29,411 nt of DNA from CAZXEU01 sp964639665 (GTDB taxonomy: Bacteria > Bacteroidota > Rhodothermia > Rhodothermales > Bin80), in assembly GCA_964639665.1 (NCBI GenBank), contig CAZXEU010000113.1, positions 1 to 29,411 of the forward strand. The letters are read 5' to 3'. A program made the translations under genes and the position numbers. The notes beneath the pieces were generated by a model. That model saw only the letters and a program-made list of their open reading frames with translations. It had not been told where the DNA came from and made no database searches. Below are positions 1 to 8,749 of this stretch, one piece after another. Every line of letters starts with the position of its first letter. Positions within the stretch are counted from its first letter, which is position 1.

Positions 1-800
1 TCGGCCGGGCCCTCGAGCACGATGCGCCCTTCCGTGCGACCCACCCGCAGCGTCCCGCCCGGCATCTCTATTTGCGCCCTAGCATCCGAATTGATCCGTT
101 GGAGCCGCCACGCCGCGACGGCCGATGCCACCGCTCCCGTACCACACGCCAGCGTCTCGGCCTCCACACCTTTTTCATACGTCCGCACCCGCAGGGCGCA
201 CCTCGAGCGTATCTCGACGAAATTCACGTTTGCCCCTGAGGGAGCAAGCGCCGGATCATGCCTGATCTCTCGTCCCCACCGCTCGACGGGCGCCTCTCCT
301 ACGCCCTCCATGAAACAGACTACGTGCTCCGTCCCGGTCCATATGTAATGCAGATCCGAAAGCGGCCCGGCAGAGGCTGCAGCAAGCGCCAGGTCCGGTC
401 GCCAATCCGCTGGCTGCTGCATGTAAAGCCGCACCTCCGCGTCCAAACCCTCCTGCAGCTCAGCCTCGTAGACGCCGGAGTCGGTCTGAATCCGGAGCAG
501 CCGGCTGTTAATCCCCGCCTGCTGCGCGTAGCGCACCAGGCACCGGGCGCCATTGGCGCACATGGTACCCAGGGAGCCGTCCGCGTTGACGTAGCGCATG
601 CAGAAGTCCGCCTGCTCCGCCGTGGCCTCGGCAAAGGCCAGTACGCCATCGGCCCCAACCCCGTACCGGCGCCGGCACTGCTGCCGCGCTATCCGGGCCA
701 ATTCCCGATCCGAAAACCGGTAGAAGCGGTTGTCAATGACAATAAAGTCATTGCCAGCTCCGCTCATTTTCGTAAACTCAACGACAAGTCGAGCGCCCAT
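1..800 (-). CDS. dapF: Diaminopimelate epimerase, 3' end cut by window edge
   Basis: Interconverts LL- and meso-diaminopimelate in the cytoplasm, the last step before lysine and the source of the peptidoglycan cross-linking residue. The reading frame has no stop inside the window, so about 266 codons are visible of a family that is usually about 270-280. Both catalytic cysteines of the two-base mechanism are present: one in MCANGARC in the N-terminal half and one in LACGTGAVASA in the C-terminal half. The N-terminus reads EFTKMSGAGNDFIVID, the family hallmark. I chose the ATG at 798-800, which gives MGARLVVEFTKM; the ATG at 765-767 would remove the first beta strand. The gene is divergent from phoH, with about 85 bp between the starts. 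Very confident in the family; only the last few residues are missing. Confidence 0.95.
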   Translation of the reverse strand, partial: MGARLVVEFTKMSGAGNDFIVIDNRFYRFSDRELARIARQQCRRRYGVGADGVLAFAEATAEQADFCMRYVNADGSLGTMCANGARCLVRYAQQAGINSRLLRIQTDSGVYEAELQEGLDAEVRLYMQQPADWRPDLALAAASAGPLSDLHYIWTGTEHVVCFMEGVGEAPVERWGREIRHDPALAPSGANVNFVEIRSRCALRVRTYEKGVEAETLACGTGAVASAVAAWRLQRINSDARAQIEMPGGTLRVGRTEGRIVLEGPA

Positions 801-885
801 CGCGGCATCATTGGTGCCAGATGCAGGTAAAACGCCGGCAGGTTCATCCCGTTCAACGCCCTCCAACATCTCCCGACTTCCGTCC

Positions 886-1845
886 TTGGCAGAGAAAACC
901 CTCACGATTGATCAGACCAACCCCCTCCTCCTCTTTGGCTCCAACGACAAGCACCTGCGTCGCATGGAGGCCGCTTTCCCCGACACAGACTTCCTGGCCC
1001 GCGGCAATCAGATCAAGCTCCGGGGGCACAAGCGTGCACTTGAGAACATCGAGCGTGCGCTGCAGGAGCTGACGGTCATTGCCAGCCGCAACGGCAATCT
1101 GACGACCGGTGACGTCGAGACCGTACTGGCGCTGGTAACCTCCGATGATTCGCGCCCACGTTCCGAAATCGGAGAGGTCATTGCCTACACGCCATCCGGA
1201 GGCCTGGTGCGGACCAAGACGCCGGGCCAAGCCCGGATGGTGCAGGCCGCCCGCAGGAGCGATATCGTCTTTGCCATTGGCCCGGCCGGCACGGGCAAGA
1301 CGTTTATGGCCGTAGCCATCGCCGTAGCGGCCCTGAAGTCACGCCAGATCAAACGCATCGTCCTCTGCCGGCCAGCTGTGGAGGCCGGCGAGCGGCTGGG
1401 CTTCCTGCCAGGCGATTTTCGCGACAAGATCGATCCCTACCTTCGTCCGTTGTATGATGCGCTGGATGAATTGCTGCCGACCGAGAAGCTGCGCGCACAC
1501 ATGGAGAGCCATGTAGTCGAAATCGTGCCCCTGGCCTTCATGCGCGGCCGGACGCTCAATTCAGCTTTCGTCATCCTCGACGAGGCACAGAACGCGACAT
1601 CCACGCAAATGAAGATGTTCCTTACGAGGCTGGGCATCAACAGCCACGCCATCGTAACCGGAGACGTGACGCAAATTGATCTCGGCGACCGGACTGCCAG
1701 CGGCCTGGTGGAAGCCAGAAGCATTCTGGAGGGCGTGGACGGCATCTCCTTTATCGATTTTGACAGAAGCGATGTGGTGCGCCACAGGCTTGTCAAGGAC
1801 ATTATCGACGCCTACGAACGTCGCGACGCTACTGGCTCCAGATAA
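886..1845 (+). CDS. phoH: PhoH family P-loop ATPase
   Basis: Cytoplasmic PhoH-like ATPase. The family is linked to RNA metabolism and phosphate stress, but its exact activity is unsettled. The Walker A motif GPAGTGKT lies at about residues 132-139 and Walker B VILDEAQN at about 229-236; GDVTQIDL and the arginine-rich C-terminus also fit. An open frame extends back to 730, but that would overlap the dapF start. I chose the TTG at 886, which gives (M)AEKTLTIDQTNPLLLFGSND, matching the usual Bacteroidota PhoH N-terminus and a length of 319 residues. No clear Shine-Dalgarno site precedes it, so the start is moderately sure. The 3' end overlaps the convergent WG-repeat gene by 17 bp. Confidence 0.93.
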   Translation: MAEKTLTIDQTNPLLLFGSNDKHLRRMEAAFPDTDFLARGNQIKLRGHKRALENIERALQELTVIASRNGNLTTGDVETVLALVTSDDSRPRSEIGEVIAYTPSGGLVRTKTPGQARMVQAARRSDIVFAIGPAGTGKTFMAVAIAVAALKSRQIKRIVLCRPAVEAGERLGFLPGDFRDKIDPYLRPLYDALDELLPTEKLRAHMESHVVEIVPLAFMRGRTLNSAFVILDEAQNATSTQMKMFLTRLGINSHAIVTGDVTQIDLGDRTASGLVEARSILEGVDGISFIDFDRSDVVRHRLVKDIIDAYERRDATGSR

Positions 1846-2836
1846 AGGAGCCGCTTGCGTCAATGTAGCCTGACCGGTCCTGCAGCGTCACGTAGGCCAG
1901 GCCGCCCTCGAACGGCCGCGCGCGCTCGTACCGTAGCGGTATCGCAACCGCACCCTCCGTATCGACATATCCCCACAGTCCACCGCTTTGCACCAGGGCC
2001 AGGCCTTCGGAAAAGTCATACGCGTGCTCGTACACGGCATCAATGACCATCCTACCGGTCCGGTCGATAAAGCCCCACAGATCTTCGGACTGCACCCTCG
2101 CGCGACCATCGGCAAATGAGAACACGCTTTGGTAGTCAACCTCCAGCACCAGGCTGCCCTCCTTGTCGACGAAGCCCCATTGCGTTCCCCTCCTGACAAG
2201 CGCCATGCCTTCCGAGAAGCTCCTCACGGAAGAAAACTGCGGCTCAATCACCCAGTCGCCATTTCCGTCTATATATCCCCATTGGGACCCCACACGCAAG
2301 AACAGCACCTTGCGCACAACCTGCACAGCAGCGAGGCTATCGGAAAACGGCAGTGCCCGCACAAACCGGTCCGGAATGGCGAGCCTGCCGCTCTTGTCTA
2401 CATAACCCCAATTCGGCTCCAGTCCCACGACGGTCCCGGCCTGCATGCGCACCGGGGCTAGCCCGTGAGAAAAATCCAGCGCACCCGTATAGGGTCTTTC
2501 ACTTAGGGCGATGCCCTTGCGGTCGATGAAATTCCAGCTCGGGCCCTGCTGCACACGGGCGAGGCCCTCCGAATACGGATAAACGGCCGAAAATCGCGTG
2601 TCGACTACTAGGGAGTCGGTCGCGTCTACAAACCCCCACCGGCCGTCGATGCGAACGGCTGCCAGCCCTTCGGTGGTGCGCTGCGCGCCATCGTAGTTGG
2701 GCTCGACGATCATGCGACCCGATGCATCAATGAACCCAAAGCGGCCCTGGTATGGCACCGGGAATAGATCGCCCGTCTGCGCCAGCGCACTGGCAGCAAG
2801 TGAAGTCCAGATCGTTAGGAGCCAGATTCCTCGCAT
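1829..2836 (-). CDS. Secreted WG-repeat protein
   Basis: A 335-residue exported protein made almost entirely of WG (KWG) repeats, each of the form WGFID-x-G-x-hydrophobic-x-x-x-(Y/F). About nine units are visible, for example GRWGFVDATDSLVV, SQWGYIDGNGDWVI, TQWGFVDKEGSLVL and DLWGFIDRTGRMVI; the last is truncated at the C-terminus. The N-terminus MRGIWLLTIWTSLAASALAQ is a typical signal peptide, which is why I take the ATG at 2834-2836 and not the one at 2878. Such repeats form beta structures that probably bind ligands or partners, and no enzymatic function is known to me. The gene starts 13 bp after panC stops, so the two are probably co-transcribed. Confidence 0.85.
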   Translation of the reverse strand: MRGIWLLTIWTSLAASALAQTGDLFPVPYQGRFGFIDASGRMIVEPNYDGAQRTTEGLAAVRIDGRWGFVDATDSLVVDTRFSAVYPYSEGLARVQQGPSWNFIDRKGIALSERPYTGALDFSHGLAPVRMQAGTVVGLEPNWGYVDKSGRLAIPDRFVRALPFSDSLAAVQVVRKVLFLRVGSQWGYIDGNGDWVIEPQFSSVRSFSEGMALVRRGTQWGFVDKEGSLVLEVDYQSVFSFADGRARVQSEDLWGFIDRTGRMVIDAVYEHAYDFSEGLALVQSGGLWGYVDTEGAVAIPLRYERARPFEGGLAYVTLQDRSGYIDASGSFIWSQ

Positions 2837-2849
2837 GGCAACGGGCAAC

Positions 2850-3740
2850 TCAGTCGTATTGCGGGCTGGAAACCACAACGTTGTCTATCAGTCGCGCACG
2901 GCCAAGATGTGCCGCAACTGCAGCAAGAACGGTCTGGCCGGGCTCGATGCGACCTACCGGCATCAGCCGCTCCGTATCCACTACCTCTGCATATTCAGGG
3001 CGCACAAGCGAAGCCTTCTGCAGGCAGTTCATCATCGATTTGACGACGTTGCCGGGATGCCGTTCGCCGCCCTCTACCAGGACACGGGCTGACGTTACCG
3101 CATGGTAGAGTGCCGGCGCCTGCGCACGCTCCTGCTCACTCAAGTAGCCATTGCGAGTCGAGAGTGCCAGGCCGTCGGACTCCCTGACCGTCTCAACGCC
3201 CCGCGCAAGTATGCCGAAGCCCAGATCTCGTATCATCCTGCGCAGAATGAAATACTGCTGTGCGTCCTTCAACCCGAAGACCGCCACATGAGGCTGGCAG
3301 CGCAGGAATAGCTTTACTACCACGGTCGCCACACCCCTGAAGTGGCCGGGACGGAACGGCGCGCAGAGATGCCGCTGAAGCTCCGGCGCGTCCACCCACG
3401 TAAGCTGGGCCTCCATGCCATCCGGGTACAGGCACACCGCACCCGGAGAAAACACAAGGTCGACACCACCGAGGGACTCAAGCCTCGCCAAGTCCCTGCC
3501 GAGGTCCCGCGGATAGGCTTCATAGTCCTCCCCCGGGCCGAATTGTGTGGGATTGACAAACACGGAGACGGTGACGTGGTCACCTTCACGCCCAGCCGCG
3601 CGCACGAGTGCGTCGTGGCCTGCGTGAAGCCCTCCCATCGTGGGCACGAGAACGAGCCTTCTGCCTTCCGCGCGCAGCGCATCGGATCTGGCCTGCATCT
3701 CGGCAGGATCCGCTATGATTTCCAAGCTACCTCTGTCCAT
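2850..3740 (-). CDS. panC: Pantothenate synthetase (pantoate--beta-alanine ligase)
   Basis: Joins pantoate and beta-alanine with ATP via a pantoyl-adenylate, giving pantothenate for coenzyme A. Class I nucleotidyl transferase signatures are present: PTMGGLHAGH at residues 33-42 (HIGH-like), VFVNPTQFGPGEDYEAYPR at about 60-78, the GLKDAQQ motif, and LSTRNGYLS, the family's KMSKS-like loop. The length of 296 residues is slightly above the usual 280. The annotated ATG at 3738-3740 gives MDRGSLEII. A TTG five codons downstream would give (M)EIIADPAEM with an AGAGG immediately upstream, which matches other PanC starts better, so the true start may be 3725. Divergent from fumC over a 55-bp promoter region. 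Confidence 0.95.
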   Translation of the reverse strand: MDRGSLEIIADPAEMQARSDALRAEGRRLVLVPTMGGLHAGHDALVRAAGREGDHVTVSVFVNPTQFGPGEDYEAYPRDLGRDLARLESLGGVDLVFSPGAVCLYPDGMEAQLTWVDAPELQRHLCAPFRPGHFRGVATVVVKLFLRCQPHVAVFGLKDAQQYFILRRMIRDLGFGILARGVETVRESDGLALSTRNGYLSEQERAQAPALYHAVTSARVLVEGGERHPGNVVKSMMNCLQKASLVRPEYAEVVDTERLMPVGRIEPGQTVLAAVAAHLGRARLIDNVVVSSPQYD

Positions 3741-3769
3741 TCAACAAACGGCATGGCGGCCCGTATAAT
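3741..3769 (+). promoter_or_regulatory. Candidate sigma-70-type promoter for fumC
   Basis: In the 55-bp region between panC and fumC, a perfect TATAAT occurs at 3764-3769. It is preceded, after a 17-bp spacer, by TCAACA at 3741-3746, which matches TTGACA at 4 of 6 positions. Transcription would start roughly 20 bases before the fumC ATG. The opposite strand also reads TTATTATACG here, so the same AT-rich box may serve panC. This is a sequence match only. Confidence 0.5.
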
Positions 3770-3795
3770 AAGCCTGTTTCACCGGATTATTCGAC

Positions 3796-5184
3796 ATGAG
3801 CCTGTACCGCGTTGAAAGAGATTCGCTCGGTGAGGTTCGCGTGCCTGTCGGCGCGCTCTACGGAGCGCAGACGCAGCGGGCCCGAGACAATTTTCCCATA
3901 AGTGGCCAGCGGATGCCGAGGCCCTTTATCGAGGCTCTGGGCATAATCAAGCGAGCCGCAGCCCTGGCAAATCGGGACCTGGGTCTTCTCTCGAAAGAAC
4001 GAGCTGCCGCCATTGTCCGGGCCGCGGAGCGGGTAAGTGGCGGAGAATTCGACGAACAATTTCCCGTGGACATCTACCAGACCGGCAGCGGCACGTCCAC
4101 GAACATGAATGCCAACGAGGTTCTCGTCTCCGTTGTCAGACACGAGTCGGGCATGGAAGACCTGCATCCCAACGACCATGTCAACATGTCGCAGTCGTCG
4201 AATGACGTCATTCCGACCGCCATGCATGTGTCCGCCGCCATGCTGCTCGACCGAGCGCTCCTGCCGGCCTTGCAGGAATTGCATCAGTCACTGCTGGCCA
4301 AGAGCCTCGAGTTTGACGACGTAATAAAGAGCGGCCGTACGCACCTCATGGACGCCATCCCAGTGCGCCTGGGGCAGGAATTCGGCGGCTATGCTGCGCA
4401 GGTGGATGCGGGCATCCGCCGCGTTCGGCTTGCAATGGAAGAACTGAAAGAGGTCGCCCTCGGGGGCACGGCCACGGGATCGGGCATAAATCGGCACGAG
4501 GACTTTCCGAAGCGGGCCATTGCGCATATCTCGGAAATCACCGGCATTGAATTCCGGGAGGCCACAAACCACTTTGAAGCGCAGTCTGCAAAGGACGGCT
4601 ACGTCATGGCCGGAGGCGCGCTTAACACGCTCGCCGTGTCACTGATGAAAATCGCCAACGACATACGGCTGCTCTCCAGCGGTCCCACGAGCGGGCTATT
4701 CGAAATCTCCTTGCCACCCGTCCAGCCGGGAAGTTCCATCATGCCGGGGAAGGTAAACCCGGTCCTTTCCGAGGCCATGATGATGGCGTGTGCCCGCGTC
4801 ATGGGCAACCATACGACGCTGACCGTTTGCGGCCAGCACGGCAACCTCGAACTCAATGTGATGATGCCGGTCATGGCGCAGGCCATGCTGGAGAGCATCA
4901 CAATTCTGGCCGGCGCGTGCCGCGCCTTTAACGACCGCTGCCTCCGCGGTATGAGTGCCAACCGCGATCGGTGCAGAGAGCTCCTGGAGCGCAATCCTGC
5001 AGTTGCGACGGCGCTAAATGCCGCAATCGGCTACGACCGCGCCGCCGAGGTAGCAAAGGCCGCCGCCAAGAGCGGCCGAACGGTTCGCGAAGTCGTGCTC
5101 GAAATGGCGTTGCTCAGCGAGGAGGAGCTCGACGCCATGCTTGACGTGCGCGGCATGACCGAACCGGGCATTCCTGGCCGGTAG
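3796..5184 (+). CDS. fumC: Class II fumarate hydratase
   Basis: Iron-independent fumarase of the citric acid cycle, converting fumarate and water to L-malate as a homotetramer. The 462-residue length is exactly typical. Fumarase/aspartase superfamily motifs are clear: TGSGTSTNMNANEV, the GRTHLMDAIPVRLGQEF segment with its catalytic-site histidine, and the signature GSSIMPGKVNP at residues 312-322, whose serine is the catalytic base. The N-terminus RVERDSLGEVRVPVGALYGAQTQRA is fumarase rather than aspartase or argininosuccinate lyase. The first gene of a co-directional run with htrA, the ACT protein and DUF711. It has no evident Shine-Dalgarno site but a good upstream promoter. The stop is TAG. 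Confidence 0.97.
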   Translation: MSLYRVERDSLGEVRVPVGALYGAQTQRARDNFPISGQRMPRPFIEALGIIKRAAALANRDLGLLSKERAAAIVRAAERVSGGEFDEQFPVDIYQTGSGTSTNMNANEVLVSVVRHESGMEDLHPNDHVNMSQSSNDVIPTAMHVSAAMLLDRALLPALQELHQSLLAKSLEFDDVIKSGRTHLMDAIPVRLGQEFGGYAAQVDAGIRRVRLAMEELKEVALGGTATGSGINRHEDFPKRAIAHISEITGIEFREATNHFEAQSAKDGYVMAGGALNTLAVSLMKIANDIRLLSSGPTSGLFEISLPPVQPGSSIMPGKVNPVLSEAMMMACARVMGNHTTLTVCGQHGNLELNVMMPVMAQAMLESITILAGACRAFNDRCLRGMSANRDRCRELLERNPAVATALNAAIGYDRAAEVAKAAAKSGRTVREVVLEMALLSEEELDAMLDVRGMTEPGIPGR

Positions 5185-5274
5185 AGGCTTGTCTGCCATA
5201 CTAAAATCGCTTCAGGCACGTTTTTTGTGCCCTGGTCAAAGAAAGGAAATGCCGTCAATTAGACACACCCTACC

Positions 5275-6816
5275 ATGACTGCAAGAAATCGTGCTTCCAT
5301 CGCCATCCTACTTGTGGCCGTCTTTGCGGCCGGCATCCTGTTTGCCACGGCAGGTGCCAATCTCTTCGGCAGCGGCGAAAAGGTAGGCGTGGAATCGCGT
5401 GCCGCCACGCATGTCTCAGATGAGTCCGATGTGCCGGCGCCCGAACAGAACCGCTTTGACCTTGAGCAGGCCTTTATCGACGTGGCCGCCGAAGTCAATC
5501 CTTCCGTCGTCCAGATCCGGTCGGAGCGCGTGGTAGTCGGTGGGCCAGGCGTTTTCGTGAATCCCTTCCAGGGGTGGCCGTTTGGCGAACGGTTCAATGT
5601 TCCGCAGGAAGATCCGCAGCCGCGCGTGCAGAGCGGTCTGGGATCCGGCGTCATCGTGAGCGAGGACGGCTATATCGTCACCAACAATCACGTCATAGCG
5701 CAGGCCGAAGACCTGGAAATCGGCCTGTACGATGGCCGTGTACTTGAGGCCACCGTTGTCGGTACGGATCCCGCCAGTGACCTGGCCGTGATCCGAATCG
5801 AAGCGAGCGATCTGCCATCGGCCTCGTTTGGAGGCTCAGAAGACGTAAGGGTAGGCCAATGGGTAATGGCCTTCGGTTCTCCGCTAAGCGAAGACCTGGA
5901 CAACACCGTAACGGCCGGGATCGTCAGCGCCGTCGGCCGCACGAGCACCAATCTGGGCAATCTTAATCCTTACTCGGCCTTCATCCAGACGGATGCCGCC
6001 ATTAATCCCGGTAATTCGGGCGGTCCGCTGGTGGACTTGCGCGGACAGGTTATTGGCATCAACAGTGCCATTTATTCGCGCACAGGCGCATACCAGGGAG
6101 TCGGATTTGCCATACCTGCCGACGTGGCACAAGATGTCATGGCGCAGCTCATAGAGCACGGGCGCGTCGAACGGGGATTTTTGGGCGTGGGCTATGATGG
6201 CGTTTCGGCATCTCTGGCGGATGCGCTCGACGTACCGCGCGGGGCGGCGCAAGTCACCCTGGTGCAAAGTGACAGCCCGGCAGAGCGGGCCGGCCTGCAG
6301 GAAGCGGATATCATTACGGCAGTCAACGGCGAAGAACTGAGAGATGCCAACCAGCTCCGGTCCATCATTGGCAATCTGGCGCCGGGCACCGAGGTCGAAC
6401 TCTCGGTGGTTCGAAAAGGAGATCGGCTCACGGTCCAGGCGGCACTTGCCAAACTCGAACTGGAAGAAGAAGAGACTGTAGAGCCCGGCGCGGATCCTCC
6501 GAGCGAAAGACTCGGACTTACACTTTCGGAGCTTACGCGTGCCCAGAGCGATCAGTGGGAGCTGTCGGATGGCGGTCAAGTCAGGGGACTACTGGTGACC
6601 GGCATCGACCAGAGCAGCGCGGCCTACCGGGACGCTGATCTCAGGCAGGGCGACATCATCTCTGAAATCAACCAGGAGCAGGTAGAGACCCTGGAAGCGT
6701 TCAACCGCATCTTCGATGATGTGCCCGACACGGAAGCCGTCATCGTCAAGGTCCTTAGGCGCCGCGGAAACGCGTTCGTTCCATTCTTTACGGCCCTGGT
6801 AAAGACTGCCAGATAG
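5275..6816 (+). CDS. Do/DegP-family serine protease with two PDZ domains
   Basis: Envelope quality-control protease and chaperone of the HtrA family (513 residues). Residues 8-27 form a hydrophobic signal or anchor segment. The trypsin-like domain carries the triad His139 (TNNHVI), Asp169 (DPASDLAVI) and Ser248 (INPGNSGGPL). PDZ1 lies at roughly 285-390 (RGFLGVGYDGV...PAERAGLQEADIITAVNGEEL) and PDZ2 at about 405-505. A Glu-rich linker separates the PDZ domains. The ATG at 5275 overlaps the stop of a nine-codon leader frame (see findings). The stop is TAG, 8 bp before the ACT gene. Family assignment is firm; which Do paralogue (DegP, DegQ or DegS) cannot be told. Confidence 0.95.
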   Translation: MTARNRASIAILLVAVFAAGILFATAGANLFGSGEKVGVESRAATHVSDESDVPAPEQNRFDLEQAFIDVAAEVNPSVVQIRSERVVVGGPGVFVNPFQGWPFGERFNVPQEDPQPRVQSGLGSGVIVSEDGYIVTNNHVIAQAEDLEIGLYDGRVLEATVVGTDPASDLAVIRIEASDLPSASFGGSEDVRVGQWVMAFGSPLSEDLDNTVTAGIVSAVGRTSTNLGNLNPYSAFIQTDAAINPGNSGGPLVDLRGQVIGINSAIYSRTGAYQGVGFAIPADVAQDVMAQLIEHGRVERGFLGVGYDGVSASLADALDVPRGAAQVTLVQSDSPAERAGLQEADIITAVNGEELRDANQLRSIIGNLAPGTEVELSVVRKGDRLTVQAALAKLELEEEETVEPGADPPSERLGLTLSELTRAQSDQWELSDGGQVRGLLVTGIDQSSAAYRDADLRQGDIISEINQEQVETLEAFNRIFDDVPDTEAVIVKVLRRRGNAFVPFFTALVKTAR

Positions 6817-6824
6817 CGCGGGGC

Positions 6825-7217
6825 ATGGACCTCGAACACCTGGTCGGTGCCGTGGCAGCAGCCCTCGGCACCGACGCCACGCCCGAGCGCGTCGAATCCA
6901 TTGCGCAGGCCATAATGGATGCCACGCTTTCAGGGCGGCTTGCGCAGGACCGCGTAATTATCACCGCTTTCGGGTCCGACCAGCCAGGAATCCTGGCCGG
7001 CGTAACCCGAATTGTGGCCCAGGCCGGCTGTAACATCCTGGACGTGTCCATGAAGATTTTGCAGCAGTACTTCACGCTCATCATGGTCGCAGACATCAGC
7101 AGCATGAAGATCCCGCTTGCCGAGCTCCAGCATCAGCTGCGCTCGGCGGAGTCGAGGCTCGGGGTTCGCATAGGCGCGCAGCACGAGGACCTCTTTGCTC
7201 GCATGCATCGTCCCTAG
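6825..7217 (+). CDS. ACT domain protein (UPF0237-like)
   Basis: A 130-residue cytoplasmic protein whose C-terminal two thirds form an ACT ligand-binding domain: VIITAFGSDQPGILAGVTRIVAQAGCNILDVSMKILQQYF is the classic beta-alpha-beta core with the conserved DxPGI-like turn. Stand-alone ACT proteins of this type are paired with DUF711 genes in Firmicutes, as in the pneumococcal SP_0238/SP_0239 pair, and the same pair occurs here 11 bp apart. Unlike the short family members, this one has an extra helical N-terminus of about 43 residues. It probably senses an amino acid and acts with its partner; the ligand is unknown. ATG start 8 bp after htrA; TAG stop. Confidence 0.85.
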   Translation: MDLEHLVGAVAAALGTDATPERVESIAQAIMDATLSGRLAQDRVIITAFGSDQPGILAGVTRIVAQAGCNILDVSMKILQQYFTLIMVADISSMKIPLAELQHQLRSAESRLGVRIGAQHEDLFARMHRP

Positions 7218-7228
7218 AAGCTGCATCC

Positions 7229-8611
7229 ATGGCCTACGAGTTGTACGAAGTACTCGATACGGTCCGAATGACCGAATCGGAGAACTTCGACATTCGCGCC
7301 GTCACGCTTGGAATCTCGCTGCTGGACTGCGCAAGCTCGCATGCAGGGCACGTTAGCTCCCGGGCTTGCGAGAAGATCCGGCGGGTGGCCGGGCACCATG
7401 TCGCTGTATCAGAGGAAGTGGAGTCCCTCTTTGGCGTCAGTATTGCCAACAAGCGCGTGGCCGTGACACCTGTCAGCCTCATAGCCGCGGGACTCGATGC
7501 CCGGGGATATGTCCGGCTGGCGGCCGCGCTGGACGGCGCAGCCGCAGACATCGGGGTCGATTTTCTGGCGGGGTTTTCAGCGCTCGTGGAGCGTGGAATG
7601 ACGCGAGGCGATCTTGCCTTCATGGAGGCCTTGCCGGAGGCGCTTGCCTCCACCCGGCATCTCTGTGCCTCGGTCAACTGTGCCTCGACCAGCGCCGGTA
7701 TCAACGCCGACGCCGTGCTCCGGATGGGGCGAGTAATCAGGGAAGCGGCCGGGCGAACGGCCGACAGTGACTCGTCTGCGTGCACGCGTCTTGTCACATT
7801 CTGCAATGCTGTTGCCGACAATCCATTCATCGCCGGTGCGTTTCACGGACCGGCATGCGGCGAGGCTGTGCTGAATGTCGGGATTTCGGGGCCGGGCGTG
7901 GTGCTGCGCGCCGTGCGCGACCTGCAGGAGACCCGCGACCTGGCAACGGTATGCGAGGCAGTCAAGCGAACGGCATTCAAGATCACGAGAGCGGGCGAAC
8001 TCATCGGCCGCCAGGTGGCGGAACGCCTTGCGAAGCGTGCGGGCGTACAGGTTGTCTTTGGCATCGTGGATGTGTCGCTGGCGCCAACGCCTGTAACCGG
8101 CGACTCGGTCGGAGAAATCCTCATGGCCATGGGCCTGGAAGAGATCGGCTCGCCGGGTACCACCGCCGCGCTCGCCATGCTGACCGACTCCGTCAAGAAG
8201 GGCGGCACCATGGCGTCCAGCCGGACTGGAGGATTGAGCGGCGCGTTCATTCCTGTTTCGGAAGATGCTACCCTTGCCCGTGCCGCGGAACGGGGACACC
8301 TGGGCCTCGAAAAACTGGAGGCCATGACGGCGGTCTGCTCCGTCGGGCTGGATATGATTGCCCTGCCGGGCGACACGCCCGCGGAAACACTGGCTGGCAT
8401 TATGCTGGACGAGTTTGCCATCGGCATGATGAATAACAAGACCACCGCGTGCCGGCTCATACCCGTCGCGGGCAAGGGAGCCGGCGACTATGCCGAATGG
8501 GGCGGATTGCTCGGAAGGGCACCTGTCATCGAGCCCAGAGCATCTGCCTGTGCGAGACTAGTCAGGCGCGGCGGCCAGATTCCCGCTCCCGTGCGAAGCC
8601 TGACGAACTAG
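7229..8611 (+). CDS. DUF711 / UPF0210 (PFL family) protein
   Basis: A 460-residue cytoplasmic protein matching the DUF711 (UPF0210, 'PFL family') group, structurally described as related to pyruvate formate-lyase barrels but without a proven reaction. Recognisable parts are the N-terminus ESENFDIRAVTLGISLLDCA, the Cys-bearing CASVNCASTSAGIN, the glycine-rich NVGISGPGVVLRAV, and the C-terminal block GLDMIALPGDTPAETLAGI followed by the NNKTTACRLIPVAGKGAGD region. It follows the ACT gene by 11 bp, the conserved arrangement for this pair, so the two very likely work together. The stop is TAG. Family assignment is strong, function unknown. Confidence 0.9.
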   Translation: MAYELYEVLDTVRMTESENFDIRAVTLGISLLDCASSHAGHVSSRACEKIRRVAGHHVAVSEEVESLFGVSIANKRVAVTPVSLIAAGLDARGYVRLAAALDGAAADIGVDFLAGFSALVERGMTRGDLAFMEALPEALASTRHLCASVNCASTSAGINADAVLRMGRVIREAAGRTADSDSSACTRLVTFCNAVADNPFIAGAFHGPACGEAVLNVGISGPGVVLRAVRDLQETRDLATVCEAVKRTAFKITRAGELIGRQVAERLAKRAGVQVVFGIVDVSLAPTPVTGDSVGEILMAMGLEEIGSPGTTAALAMLTDSVKKGGTMASSRTGGLSGAFIPVSEDATLARAAERGHLGLEKLEAMTAVCSVGLDMIALPGDTPAETLAGIMLDEFAIGMMNNKTTACRLIPVAGKGAGDYAEWGGLLGRAPVIEPRASACARLVRRGGQIPAPVRSLTN

Positions 8612-8749
8612 GTACGGGATTGTCGACGGGCTCTCGATTGCAAGGCCCAGGAAGCAGCCCGCCAACGGACCTCTGTGCCTGCCATACCGGTCCTCGATGC
8701 CAGGCGGTCTGGCGCACGCGATGAGTCCCGCCCCTGCATCAGGGCACGC

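Noticed and set aside
730..885. Upstream extension of the phoH frame to the ATG at 730
   Set aside because: It would overlap the dapF start and adds residues without conservation; the TTG at 886 gives the family's normal N-terminus.
5213..5234. Hairpin CAGGCAC...GTGCCCTG between fumC and htrA as a terminator
   Set aside because: The stem needs a bulge and the T run lies in the loop instead of following the stem; not a standard intrinsic terminator.
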